Positions 12,060-22,240 of a stretch of DNA of 64,000 nt are shown here, one piece after another (the stretch's first letter is position 1; each line of letters starts with the position of its first letter). A program made the translations under genes and the position numbers. The DNA is from Topomyia yanbarensis (taxonomy: Eukaryota > Arthropoda > Insecta > Diptera > Culicidae), in the NCBI RefSeq assembly GCF_030247195.1, contig NC_080671.1, forward strand, positions 432,326,539 through 432,390,538, given 5' to 3'. Below the pieces are notes generated by a model. The model saw nothing but the letters and a program-made list of their open reading frames with translations, was not told the DNA's origin and did no database searches.

Positions 12060-12746
12060 ATCGACACTCTGCCCACAGATCACTACTTCATCATTTCGGA
12101 CAGCCTCAGCTCTATCGAGGCTCTTCGTGCGGTGAAACCTAAAAAGCAATTCCCGTATTTTCTGGGAAAGATACGGGAGTCCTTGTGTACGTTATCTGAA
12201 AAATCTTATCAGATTACCTTTGTTTGGGTCCCCTCTCATTGTTCTATCCCGGGCAATGAAAAGGCCGACTCATTAGCAAAGGTGGGCGCATTAAATGGTG
12301 ACATATACGAAAGACCAATCTGCTTCAACGAATTTTTTAGTATTTGTCGTCAGAGGACGCTCAACAGTTGGCAAACCTCGTGGACCAATGGGGAACTTGG
12401 ACGATGGCTACATTCGATTACCCAAAAGGTATCAACGAAGCCTTGGTTCGGGGGGATGGATGTGGGTCGGGATTTTATTCGTGTAATGTCCCGACTTATG
12501 TCCAATCACTACACCATGGATGCGCATTTGCGGCGTATTGGGCTTGCGGAGAGTAGTCTGTGCGCTTGTGACGAGGGCTATCACGACATCGAGCACGTTG
12601 TCTGGGTATACGCCGGGTATTGTGACGCCAGGTCTCAGTTAAAGGAATCCCTTCGGGCCCGAGGTAGACCACCCAATGTACCAGTCCGAGATATGCTGGC
12701 AACTCGTGATTTCCCCTATATGTCCCTTATTAAAAACCCTTCATAA
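12060..12746 (+). pseudogene. ORF2 C-terminal fragment (RNase H and tail) of I copy 2
   Basis: The frame is open from the truncation point. It begins in the second half of ribonuclease H with FIISDSLSSIEAL (third catalytic Asp) and VWVPSHCSIPGNEKADSLAK (fourth catalytic Asp). It then carries the C-terminal zinc-binding segment LCACDEGYHDIEHVVW of the full copy and ends YMSLIKNPS. The first two catalytic residues, the reverse transcriptase and the endonuclease are absent, so it cannot act alone. The C-terminus differs slightly from the full copy (YMSLIYTFIKTINIPI) through a small deletion before the stop. No start codon of the element is included. Confidence 0.9.
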
Positions 12747-12940
12747 AAACGATAAATATCCACTATGTAACCGCCGTCGCCCTTACCACTACGCCTGCAT
12801 AGAAGGAAACTGAAGCGAGAGCGACTCGAGGTCCGATGACTTTTGAAGGATTCCCCGCGGGTCCGAAGAATACCATCCGCCAATCCGGTACTCGACGACT
12901 TACTAGACTGAGGCGCAAATTTGTTTCGCCGATCCCCCTT

Positions 12941-12963
12941 CCCCCCCCCCCCCCCCCCCCCCC
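12941..12963 (+). repeat. Poly-C tract in I-element 3' UTR
   Basis: Twenty-three consecutive C. The full-length copy has an interrupted G run at the equivalent antisense position (about 16490-16503), while the copy at 43354-46106 lacks it. The tract therefore varies between copies and belongs to the element. Confidence 0.9.
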
Positions 12964-13120
12964 GTTCGAGCGAAAGTTGCAAGTTTTGCTCTTCTTTCCC
13001 TGTCTCTCCCCTGTCCTTGATACAACTGCTGCTACACTGATGCGGAAATAAGCCACCCTCTGAATATCTTGATCAAGCATAAGTTTCAGTTAAAAAATTC
13101 AAATTAGTATTCTGTATTCC

Positions 13121-13470
13121 TAGTTTTAAGATAGCTATAATTTTTACTCTTAATTGAAACTCTTGTCCTCCATCTTGTAAATAGAATTGAATCCCTAGTT
13201 TTAAGATTTCTGTGAAATTTCTCATAAATATTTGTTCCCCCTTTTGTGTACTAAACTATATTGTTAGTTTTAAGATAACTGTAAAATATTTCGTAAAATA
13301 CTATTACTCCCCCTCTTGTATATCAAAGTGAATCCCTTGTTTTAATTTTTTTCATAAAAAAATCTTTTGGCCCTCTTTTGTATATTGAATCTTATTTCTA
13401 GTCTTAAGATAGCTGTAAACTTTCTTTTCCTTTGTAAATAAAAAAATATTTCAACATTGTAACCTCCTAG
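13121..13470 (+). repeat. Tandem array in I-element 3' UTR
   Basis: About five diverged units of 65-76 bp, each starting near CTAGTTTTAAGATAGCTGTAA and containing a CCCTCTTGTATA-like stretch (starts near 13121, 13197, 13265, 13340 and 13398). The same array occurs in the other two I copies (about 15965-16340 and 43440-43790). It is a family feature, probably linked to recognition of the RNA by its reverse transcriptase. Confidence 0.8.
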
Positions 13471-13591
13471 TTTTAAGATATCCAAAATGTAAAAACAAAA
13501 GCATTTGGCACCGCCAAGCTAACGCATTTGTGCCTATCAAATAAACGAAATGAATAAAAAAAATCAGTCTCCTCATACATTAAACTGTCTA

Positions 13592-14303
13592 CAGTCGTGA
13601 TTCGTTGGTTGGGCCACAGCCTATGTCCAACTAACGATTTTAATTCGCTAGTTGGACCGACTGACAAATGTCAAAAACTCTCGAAAAAAGACATTAGTAG
13701 TGTAAAAGATTGTTAGATAGCTTGTCAAAGTCTAAGAGAAGAGACGACAACAGGCTTCTTGCTCTTCTTAATTTTCTCGACTTGGCCCTGCCGTAAATCT
13801 GAAGACAACAAGCGTTAATCGTTGCCAGATTCCCTTTGAATGCTTCTTACAATTGCCGAAAATAATTGTACCTAAAAGATCGCACCTCTACCAAGAATTT
13901 ACAATGCTAGCTGCATTTAAAAATTAAATTAAATATTTATTCATGTCTCTCTTAACAATACACGTAACTATATCGTCATTCAGGTCTTTTATTCAATTTG
14001 CACGAAATGTTGATGTGTATGAAAAATAGCCAGAGTAGATTCAGCAGCACTGTTTTCCATCCCGATTGTAAATATAATGAACGCTCATGACTGGCAAAAT
14101 GACCAATCAGAAGCTGGTTCAATATTGAGGTTAGGACTGGATCAAATTAGCTACGCGATTGTCTTCTCTTCTCTTAGGTCAAAGTCAATTTGACATGAGA
14201 TTTTGACGTTCAGATGCTTTTTAGTTGGACAATGGTCCAACTAGCGGAGGTCCAACTAGAAAGCGGGCCAGTTAAAAAGTGTCCAACCAGCGAATCACGA
14301 CTG
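13592..14303. mobile_element. TA-flanked MITE (Tc1/mariner-pogo type)
   Basis: Ends are CAGTCGTGATTCGTTGGTTG and its inverted complement with one difference, flanked by TA at 13590-13591 and 14304-14305. TA duplications and a CAGT start fit the Tc1/mariner/pogo group. Subterminal GTTGGAC and GTCCAAC motifs repeat several times at both ends, and a longer inverted pair (AGTCTAAGAGAAGAGACGAC near 13730, complement near 14160-14185) lies further in. The 712-bp interior does not encode a transposase. It sits 17 bp beyond the target duplication of I copy 2. Confidence 0.8.
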
Positions 14304-14310
14304 TATTTAG

Positions 14311-14985
14311 TTCCGAATTCTAATCGGATACTCTCCGGTGGTGAACTTCCGTGAACCTGTATCAGTTAGCCATTTATCTCTTGTTTCCGCTTGTTGAGTC
14401 ATTTAGCTGCAAACCTTGCCGCAATCTATTCGGATAGTTCTCGGCGGTGAATCTGTTTTATTCCGACTGAGAGTTCCCCGGCAGCGGAATTTCCCCCGAC
14501 ACTGATGTCCGTCTCGTGAGCCATTCGGTTCCCAGTTTTGTCGCGACCGCGGAATTTCTCCTGGCATCGAAAACTGTTTTAGATCCCAACCTTGTCACAA
14601 TCTACTCGGATGATTCCCTGCGATGAATCTACTCTACTTCTACTGAGAGCTCTCCGGTGGCGGAATTTCTTCTCTTATCGAAACCCAGCTCTCTCGCGAT
14701 TTACTCAAATAGTCTCAGGCGGTGTACCTATCCCACTCAACGGGCCAAGCAGTACGTGCCGAGGTCGGTCCAGCGATTCCAGATGAAGCATATCAATCGG
14801 TTCGACGACACAACCTACTCGATTTAGTTCCCGGCGGTGAATGTAGACTACTCACGGGCTTCTCGCTAGGTCGGTTTGGCGGTTTCGGCTGGAGCGTGGC
14901 GTTTGGTATCCTGGCACCTCGATGACAGACTTCTAATGCATTGACGTAAACTACTCAAGCCAGTCCCCAGCGGTGGATCAAGCAT
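14311..14985. repeat. Degenerate ~100-bp tandem array
   Basis: A motif like CTACTCGGATAGTTCCCGG followed by CGGTGAATC recurs near 14315, 14428, 14603, 14701, 14813 and 14950. Spacing is about 100-175 bp, so indels have accumulated. Between motifs there are recurring GCGGAATTTC and TCTCCGG segments. No coding function can be inferred. It may be the untranslated leader of an old retroelement. Confidence 0.55.
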
Positions 14986-15127
14986 ACTCCACGGGGCGAC
15001 AACCTGCTGTTCCATTCATCTATTCACATGATCACTCCACCAATTTCGCTGCATAGCCGACGTAATTTGCATAATGGTTCCGTTGCGTTCCACGCATTCA
15101 ACGCATTTTCTGTAGAAGATATTAGTT

Positions 15128-15289
15128 TGTGTGAAGGCCTATAACAATCGGTATCGAGTGATGTCTCGGTCAGTTTGGCTCTCATGCCAAAAGACAGCTC
15201 GTTTACCCATACTCGTCAGCCACCAATAGCTTCTGTACTTGGCTAACCGAGACATCACTCGCCAGCCAGTTGCTTTAGGCGTTCACACA
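15128..15289. repeat. Imperfect inverted repeat (hairpin)
   Basis: TGTGTGAAGGCC at 15128, followed by a CGAGTGATGTCTCGGT segment at about 15155-15170, is mirrored by AACCGAGACATCACTCG at about 15245-15262 and GGCGTTCACACA near 15289. Arms are about 45 bp with mismatches, and the loop is about 70 bp. It could be a short MITE or part of a larger decayed element. Confidence 0.6.
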
Positions 15290-15616
15290 AGTTCTGTGAA
15301 CTGTTTGGATTTAGTTTCTACCTGGCGCCAATTTGGTGTTTGCTTGGATATAGCGTCTAACTTGCAGCAAGTTGGTATCAGCTACTGACGAGTGGCACAC
15401 GAAACATTCGAATCTCGCCTAAGCGTGTTGTTCAAACATGACTTGTTTCTTAACAGCTTAATTAGTGAGATCCAGACTGGACTAACATCGTGCCCTGAGG
15501 ATCTCGCGGGGGTTTCCCAGCTTCGACAGCCACACTAGATTCTGTCGATTCCAGTTATCAGAGACGTTCCTTGAAACAATAAATTTCTACAAAGTAGTCC
15601 TGGTTCTTCTGTTTCA

Positions 15617-15877
15617 CTACTGTAGGAGCCAAGTTCCATTCGAGTTTGGGGCCTTCTTCACTTTCATGGCTTTCATAATCTTAATCAGCTCTTCGTTGGT
15701 CATATTGACATAGATTATGAACTCCCGGTCCCAGTAAGTCCTAATACTATGTTCGTTAGTTAGATCTACGTTTAGCTTTGCTAAAGCTTCTAGTAGATTG
15801 CGCTCTCTTAGGTTAGTGAGATGGGTGCCCAATAGACCGGCAACAATTTGGACTTTTTTTCGGAACACTGCTAATTT
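15617..15877 (-). pseudogene. R1-clade retrotransposon relic A, downstream part
   Basis: On the minus strand the segment LRERNLLEALAKLNVDLTNE matches the R1-type endonuclease stretch found intact at 47180-47290 (SRGQALMEALAKLDTVLANN). The frame then jumps straight to NMTNEELIKIMKAM and KKAPNSNG, equivalent to the start of the R1 reverse transcriptase (VTNEELLAVANSLVMNKAPG) at about 46430-46490. The interval between endonuclease and polymerase is therefore deleted. The full-length I element lies immediately upstream on this strand, and the R1 relic resumes beyond it at 22011. Non-functional. Confidence 0.72.
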
Positions 15878-15888
15878 AAATGGTAATT
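15878..15888 (-). repeat. Target-site duplication, 3' side of full-length I copy
   Basis: AAATGGTAATT precedes the T run (the A-tail of the minus-strand element) and is repeated at 22000-22010, directly beyond the 5' end. R1-clade sequence lies on both outer sides. Confidence 0.72.
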
Positions 15889-15964
15889 TTTTTTTATTCA
15901 TTTCGTTTATTTGATAGGCACAAATGCGTTAGCTTGGCGGTGCCAAATGCTTATGTTTTTACAT

Positions 15965-16340
15965 TTTGGATATCTTAAAACTAGGGGGTTACAATGTTGA
16001 AATATTTTTTTTACAAAGGAAAAAAAAAAGTTTACAGCTATCCTAAGACTAGAAATAAGATTCAATATACAAAAGAGGGCCAAAAGATTTTTTTATGAAA
16101 AAATTTAAAACAAGGGATTCACTTTGATATACAAGAGGGGGAGTAATAGTATTTTACGAAATATTTTACGGTTATCTTAAAACTAACAATATAGTTTAGT
16201 ATACAAAAGGGGGAACAAATATTTATGAGAAACTTCACAGAAATCTTAAAACTAGGGATTCATTTCTATTTACAAGATGGAGGACACGAGTTTCAATAAA
16301 GAGTACAAATTATAGCCATCTTAAAACTAGGAATACAGAA
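15965..16340 (-). repeat. Tandem array in 3' UTR of I copy 1
   Basis: Same CTAGTTTTAAGAT-headed units as at 13121-13470, read on the minus strand. A G-rich run (as read on the plus strand) lies at about 16490-16503 in the same untranslated region. Confidence 0.8.
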
Positions 16341-16745
16341 TACTAATTTGAATTTTTTAACTAAAACTTATGCTTGGTCAAGATATTCAGAGGGTGGCTT
16401 ATTTCCGCATCAGTGTAGCAGCAGTTGTATCAAGGACAGGGGAGAGACAGGGAAAGCAAGAGCAAAACTTGCAACTTTCGCTCGAACGGGGGGGGGGGAG
16501 GGGGATCAGCGAGACAAATTTGCGCCTCAGTCTAGTAAGTCGTCGAGTACCGGATTGGCGGATGGTATTCTTCGGACCCGCGGGGAATCCTTCAAAAGTC
16601 ATCGGACCTCGAGTCGCTCTCGCTTCAGTTTCCTTCTATGCAGGCGTAGTGGTAAGGGCGACGGCGGTTACATAGTGGAACTCTGGAGCTGATCGGTTCC
16701 ACAAGGCAGGAGGAAAGTCTAAAAACGAGAAATAAAAGAGAGGGG

Positions 16746-19700
16746 CTAAATTGGGATATTTATCGTTTTTATGAAGGTATAAATAAGGGACATATAGGGG
16801 AAATCACGAGTTGCCAGCATATCTCGGACTGGTACATTGGGTGGTCTACCTCGGGCCCGAAGGGATTCCTTTAACTGAGACCTGGCGTCACAATACCCGG
16901 CGCATACCCAGACAACGTGTTCGATGTCATGATAGCCCTCGTCACAAGCGCACAGACTACTCTCCGCAAGCCCAATACGCCGCAAATGCGCATCCATGGT
17001 GTAGTGATTGGACATAAGTCGGGACATTACGCGAATAAAATCCCGACCCACATCCATCCCCCCGAACCAAGGCTTCGTTGATACCTTTGGGATAATCGAA
17101 TGTAGCCATCGTCCAAGTTCCCCATTGCTCCACGAGGTTTGCCAACTGTTGAGCGTCCTCTGACGACAAATACTAAAAAATTCGTTGAAGCAGATTGGTC
17201 TTTCGTATATGTCACCATTTAATGCGCCCACCTTTGCTAATGAGTCGGCCTTTTCATTGCCCGGGATAGAACAATGAGAGGGGACCCAAACAAAGGTAAT
17301 CTGATAAGATTTTTCAGATAACGTACACAAGGACTCCTGTATCATCCCCAGAAAATACGGGAGTTGTTTTTTAGGCTTCACCGCACGAAGAGCCTCGATA
17401 GAGCTGAGGCTGTCCGAAACGATGAAGTAGTGATCTGTGGGCAGAGTGTCGATGATCCCAAGGGTGTACTGAATTGCAGCTAACTCTGCGACGTAAACTG
17501 AAGCGGGATCATTGAGCTTGAATGAAGCGGTGATAGTATTGTTGAAGATACCGAAGCCAGTGGACCCATCGAGATTTGATCCGTCAGTGTAGAACATTTT
17601 GTCACAGTCGACTTCTCGGAATTTATTATAAAATATATTGGGGACCACTTGAGGGCGTATATGGTCCGGGATTCCACGAATCTCTTCCTTCATGGATGTG
17701 TCGAAGAATACAGTAGAATCAGAAGTATCTAGGAAACGGACACGGTTGGGATTGTACGAAGAAGGATTGATGCTCTGTGCCATGTAGTCGAAGTACAAGG
17801 ACATAAAACGGGTTTGAGAATTAAGCTCGACGAGCCTCTCGAAATTTTGAATTACCAACGGGTTCAGAATGTCGCATCGGATGAGCAATCGATATGAGAG
17901 TTCCCAAAATCGATTTTTTAGCGGAAGAACGCCCGCCAGCACTTCGAGACTCATCGTATGGGTCGAGTGCATGCAACCCAAGGCAATGCGCAAGCAACGA
18001 TACTGGATTCTCTCCAGTTTGATGAAGTGTATGTTCGCAGCGGAGCGGAAACAGAAACACCCGTACTCCATCACCGACAATATCGTTGTTTGGTACAACC
18101 TGATCAGGTCTCCTGGGTGAGCACCCCACCATGTTCCAATTATTGTTCGGAGAAAATTGATCCTTTGTTGGCATTTCTGTTTCAGATACCTAATGTGACA
18201 TCCCCAGGTACCTTTAGAGTCGAACCAGACCCCGAGATATTTAAATGTGAAAACCTGGTTGATCGTTGCACCCATTAATAGGAGCTGGAGTTGCGCCGGC
18301 TCACGCTTCCTAGAAAAAACAACCAACTCAGTTTTCTCCGTGGAGAACTCAATACCCAGCTGAAGAGCCCAAGCAGACAAATTGTCCAAGGTATTTTGTA
18401 ATGGTCCTTGCAAGTCGGCAGCTTTGGGCCCTGTAACAGAGACCACCCCGTCGTCTGCAAGTTGCCTTAGCGTGCATGAATTGGCAAGACAATCGTCAAT
18501 GTCATTCACGTAAAAATTGTAGAGCAGGGGACTTAGACATGAGCCCTGGGGAAGACCCATGTAGCTAAATCGCGATGTTGTTAAATCGCCATGCGAAAAG
18601 TGCATGTGCTTTTCAGACAACAGGTTTAGCAAAAAGTTATTTAAAATTGGCGAAAGACCATGCTGGTGCAGCTTCTCTGACAGAATCTTGATAGAAACTG
18701 AGTCAAAAGCCCCCTTAATATCCAAGAAGACTGATGCCATCTGCTCTTTGTTAGCATAGGCCATTTGGATTTCTGTAGAAAGCAACGCAAGGCAATCGTT
18801 CGTCCCTTTGCCTTTGCGGAAGCCAAATTGTGTATCTGACAGTAAGCCATTTGCTTCAACCCAATTGTTGAGGCGAAACAAGATCATTTTCTCGAATAAC
18901 TTCCGAATACAGGACAGCATTGCAATCGGCCGATACGAGTTGTGGTCGGAGGCTGGTTTTCCTGGTTTTTGGATGGCGATGACCTTCACTTGCCTCCATT
19001 CATAAGGGACAATGTTACCCTCAAGAAACTTGTTAAATAAATTCAACAAGCGCCTTTTTGCAGTGTCAGGCAGATTCTTCAGCAAGTTGAATTTGATTCT
19101 GTCTAACCCTGGGGCGTTATTGTTGCACGATAAGAGAGCAAGTGAGAACTCCACCATCGAAAAAGGTGTTTCGTTCGCGGTATCGTGAGGAGACGCGGCG
19201 CGGCACGTTTTCTGTACCGGGACAGAGTCCGGACAGATCTTCTTGGCGAAAGCGAATATCCAACGGTTTGAATATTCCACGTTCTCGTTGGTACTATTAC
19301 GGTTACGCATACGTCGAGCCGTACCCCAAAGAGTGCTCATCGCTGTTTCTCTCGTTAACCCGTCGACGAACCGGCGCCAATAACTGCGTTTTTTGGCTTT
19401 CATTAGACTCTTCATTCGCCTTTCTAACGACGCGTACTGTTGATAGCTAGCGGGTAACCCGTCTTCCCGGAAGGCCTTATATGCAGTGGACTTTTCCGCG
19501 TACAGCTCTGAGCACTCTTTATCCCACCACAGGGTGGGAGACCGTCCATGGGTATTCGCGCTGGGTACTGGTTTAGTCTGAGCTTGATTCGCACTGTCGA
19601 GAATCAAGCCAGCCAAAAACCTGTACTCTTCCTCCGGAGGAAGTTCTCGAGTGGATTCGATTTTAACGGATATCGCGGTCGCGTAACTCTTCCAATCAAT

Positions 19701-20367
19701 GTTCCGTGTGAGGTCATATGAGACGTTGATTGTTTCCGATGGTCTTGAACCGTTAGCAATTGAAATCACGATAGGCAAATGATCGCTACCGTGGGGATCA
19801 GGGATCACCTTCCACATGCAATCTAACTGTAGCGATGTCGAGCAAAGCGACAAATCCAACGCGCTTGCGCGTGCTGGTGGTGTAGGAATCCGCGTCATTT
19901 CTCCCGTGTTTAAGATGGTCATGTTGAAATTATCGCATACCGTACCGTGCGAGTTAAAGTCTCCCAGAACTAGCCGCGGTGCCGGTAAGGATTCCGTGAT
20001 ATTACAAAGCGTTCGGTGTCCTACCGAGGCTCTAGGAGGAATGTAGATGGAAGCAATGCAAAGGTCTTTACCTTTGATTAAGACTTGACAAGCGACAATT
20101 TCAATGCCTGGTGTCGAAGGGAGGTTAATTCGGTTTGATCCCCAAAAGTACTCCTCCATAGGGGTTTTCTCGATCCAGACGAATTATATTAAAGTCGTGG
20201 AAGTTGAGATTTATATCGGAAGTTAACCAAGTTTCACATAATGCGAAAGCATCACATTTTAAACTGTTTAGTAAAAATTTAAAGGAATCGATTTTCGGGA
20301 GAATACTTCTGCTGTTCCACTGTAGAACAGTGATCGAATCGGTGACCTCGTTCGATGACTTAGCCAT
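16746..20367 (-). pseudogene. ORF2 polyprotein of I copy 1: endonuclease, RT, RNase H (one frameshift)
   Basis: The protein nicks DNA and copies the element RNA at the nick. Translation would start at ATG 20367, overlapping the ORF1 stop. The first ~78 codons hold the start of the endonuclease (ITVLQWNSRSI, ALCETWL). A deletion of about 17 nt near 20133, inferred from the older relic at 52781-53149, then shifts the frame. From 20159 a 1137-codon frame continues: GDFN (66-69) and SDH (125-127) of the endonuclease; reverse transcriptase with LDIKGAFD (Asp480), PQGS (537-540) and LADD (567-570, Leu where Tyr is usual); ribonuclease H with Asp859, Glu892, Asp916 and Asp972; and a C-terminal Cys/His segment. 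RT and RNase H look intact, but the frameshift removes a continuous endonuclease. Confidence 0.9.
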
Positions 20368-21697
20368 CGAAGGATACGATCGCTGCAAGGAGGGGCCATT
20401 TAGTAGTCAACTGCTTCAAAAATGTTTGCACTATAGGGAGAAAACGTATCAGAAGGCTTTTAAGAGGATCAGTAACATTGAAAGCTGTGAAAATTAAGTC
20501 CACTATGTCAGAAAATTTCATTAGTCCGCTACTGGACTGAGTATCTGTTTGAAAAAAGGGGACACTTGGGGTTTTGGATGTCCCTGGAAGTGGTGGGTAC
20601 TCCTTGTTAGAATTAATATTTCCAAGTCCTGGAGCAAATTGCTTCGGCTTTTGTGCATCACTTCCGTTGGATTTATTGGTTGTAGATGGCGCACTCTGAG
20701 TGGACGACACCTTGGCACCCTTACGAGGCAATGTAGGGGAGGCTGGATTTCTCCTCTTCCTGGATTCCCCTGGGTTAACCAAAGATGTTCCCTCTCGTGG
20801 GTCGTCAGATTCTTGCTCAACGTTAGCCAAACCAGCATAGGGATTTTCGGACAGGACAGATGGCGAAGCATTCTTTAGCATTTCTGCATAAGAACGCCTT
20901 GAGCGTTCCTTAAGGGAGCGCTTAATTTTATCCCCGCGCTGCTTGTACGCAGGACATGATTTAAGAGCATGTGAAGGGCCCCCGCAGTAAATACACTTTT
21001 CAGTTTCTTTGTCGCAAGAGTCATCCTCATGCTCTCCTTCGCATTTGCCGCATCGTTTCTTATTTCCACAATATGTGGCTGTGTGGCCCAACTGCTTGCA
21101 ATTGCTGCAGCTCATGACCCGCGGTACGAACAGGCGAACTGGTAGGCGAACCTTGTCAAGGAGGATGTAGTTGGGAAGAGAGGACCCGGCGAATGTCACC
21201 CGAAGCGAGCCTGATAGAGAGTAGGTAGTCTTACCTCCCTCGGTGTTTGCGGTATACAATTGTTTGCATTCCAAGATCTTAATCTGTTCAAGTGAGGGGT
21301 CCTTAAAGCAGCCAACCCCGTGCTCCAACAGTTCTTCGCATTTCAGGCCCGGTTCGGACACTACCCCATCGATTTCACAGGCCACACAAGGCACGTACGC
21401 TTTAAATTCCCGCGTAAAGCGCTCACAGCAAGCAATCGCGTTTGCCTGGCCGAGATCATTCACTAGAACACGTATCTTGTTTGCCCGAACACGTGTTATC
21501 TGAGTTACGGCCGGGTAATTAGCAGTCAGATCTCGAGAAAGTTTTAATATATTAACCGGTTTCTCTCTGGTCCGAAAATATACCACCCATGGCCCAGAGG
21601 AACCTTCTGGGTACTGCTTTATACGGGGAGTAATGCGAGTGTTAGGGGGATCAGGGACTTCCATGATTACATCAGATGGTATTTCGCCCTCGGCCAT
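20360..21697 (-). CDS. ORF1 nucleic-acid-binding (gag-like) protein of I copy 1
   Basis: An intact 445-residue frame starting MAEGEIPSDV. The N-terminal half contains an RNA-binding-like region (WVVYFRTREKPVNILK, then RANKIRVLVNDLGQAN) and the conserved EIDGVVSEPG/HGVGCFKD segment. Three zinc knuckles follow: Cys197-Cys200-His205-Cys210, Cys216-Cys219-His223-Cys228 and Cys235-Cys238-His243-Cys248. The C-terminal third is Ser/Pro-rich and basic, with a short hydrophobic end. In I-type elements this protein coats the RNA and forms the particle that carries it to chromatin. The chosen start is the first ATG after the leader. The ORF2 start overlaps its stop by 8 nt. It is the only fully open transposon gene of its length in the window. 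Confidence 0.92.
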   Translation of the reverse strand: MAEGEIPSDVIMEVPDPPNTRITPRIKQYPEGSSGPWVVYFRTREKPVNILKLSRDLTANYPAVTQITRVRANKIRVLVNDLGQANAIACCERFTREFKAYVPCVACEIDGVVSEPGLKCEELLEHGVGCFKDPSLEQIKILECKQLYTANTEGGKTTYSLSGSLRVTFAGSSLPNYILLDKVRLPVRLFVPRVMSCSNCKQLGHTATYCGNKKRCGKCEGEHEDDSCDKETEKCIYCGGPSHALKSCPAYKQRGDKIKRSLKERSRRSYAEMLKNASPSVLSENPYAGLANVEQESDDPREGTSLVNPGESRKRRNPASPTLPRKGAKVSSTQSAPSTTNKSNGSDAQKPKQFAPGLGNINSNKEYPPLPGTSKTPSVPFFQTDTQSSSGLMKFSDIVDLIFTAFNVTDPLKSLLIRFLPIVQTFLKQLTTKWPLLAAIVSFDG

Positions 21698-21999
21698 TTA
21701 AGCACGAGGGCAGAGCGTTATATAAACGGGAATGTGTCTTATTATTTGATTACAAGGTAGAGTAAAAGTAGGGAAAAGGAAAGAAAGCAAACGAGAAAAA
21801 AAAAATAAGCAAAACTTATCTGCAAACAACGTCGATTGTTCCGCACCAGCGAAAACAATGTACTGGATTTACTGCCGGCACCAGCAGAATGGCAGCTAAC
21901 GAACGAACAAAGGATGACCTTGAATCACTGAAATTTACACACCGAACACCACTGTGAAATATAACGATCCGTTCCGTTCAAAGGTTGGGAGACGTATGA

Positions 22000-22010
22000 A
22001 AATGGTAATT
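22000..22010 (-). repeat. Target-site duplication, 5' side of full-length I copy
   Basis: AAATGGTAATT, identical to 15878-15888. Confidence 0.72.
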
Positions 22011-22240
22011 GGATGCACAAATCATATGCACAAATCATTCCGAAAATTATTGCCGGTCTAGTGCCCAAACTGCCAACCAAGTCACCAGTGATGACGACAA
22101 CTCTTCGATCAGTAACGTCTTCCGTGAGCTTGTCTGGTATAGTAGAACCGCTCTGTAGTCCATCGTAAAATCCGTAAGACTCCGTTAATTTTAACGATCA
22201 TGAAGTCTTTCGCTTCTTGTCACATGATCTTCAGCTTCCT
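22011..22240 (-). pseudogene. R1-clade relic A, upstream part (endonuclease)
   Basis: The minus strand reads DKLTEDVTDRRVVVITGDL, which fits the R1-type endonuclease segment leading to the catalytic GDFNAW motif. Upstream, DFMIVKINGV near 22170-22205 fits the preceding strand of the domain in a shifted frame. This piece and 15617-15877 belong to one relic split by the I element. An extra ~40 residues of unmatched sequence at the junction suggest another small rearrangement. Non-functional. Confidence 0.6.

Larger units (their letters stand above)
12059..13562 (+). mobile_element. 5'-truncated I-clade retrotransposon (copy 2)
   Basis: The sequence is nearly identical to the 3' part of the full-length I copy at 15889-21999, but on the plus strand. 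It starts inside the ribonuclease H domain and ends in ATGAATAAAAAAA. Truncation at the 5' end, an A-rich tail and a ~12-bp duplication are the normal products of target-primed reverse transcription. The 3' untranslated region holds a 23-base C run (12941-12963) and a ~70-bp tandem array (13121-13470). Confidence 0.92.
15889..21999 (-). mobile_element. Near full-length I-clade retrotransposon (copy 1)
   Basis: In reading order (21999 down to 15889): a ~300-bp leader, ORF1 (21697-20360), ORF2 (20367-16746), a 3' untranslated region with a G-rich run and the ~70-bp tandem array, and an A-rich tail. ORF1 and ORF2 overlap in ATGGCTAA, a layout used for termination-reinitiation. Presence of endonuclease, reverse transcriptase and a C-terminal ribonuclease H together with a CCHC ORF1 is diagnostic of the I group. 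An 11-bp target duplication bounds the 6.1-kb insertion. The only obvious break is one small deletion in the endonuclease coding region. Confidence 0.9.
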
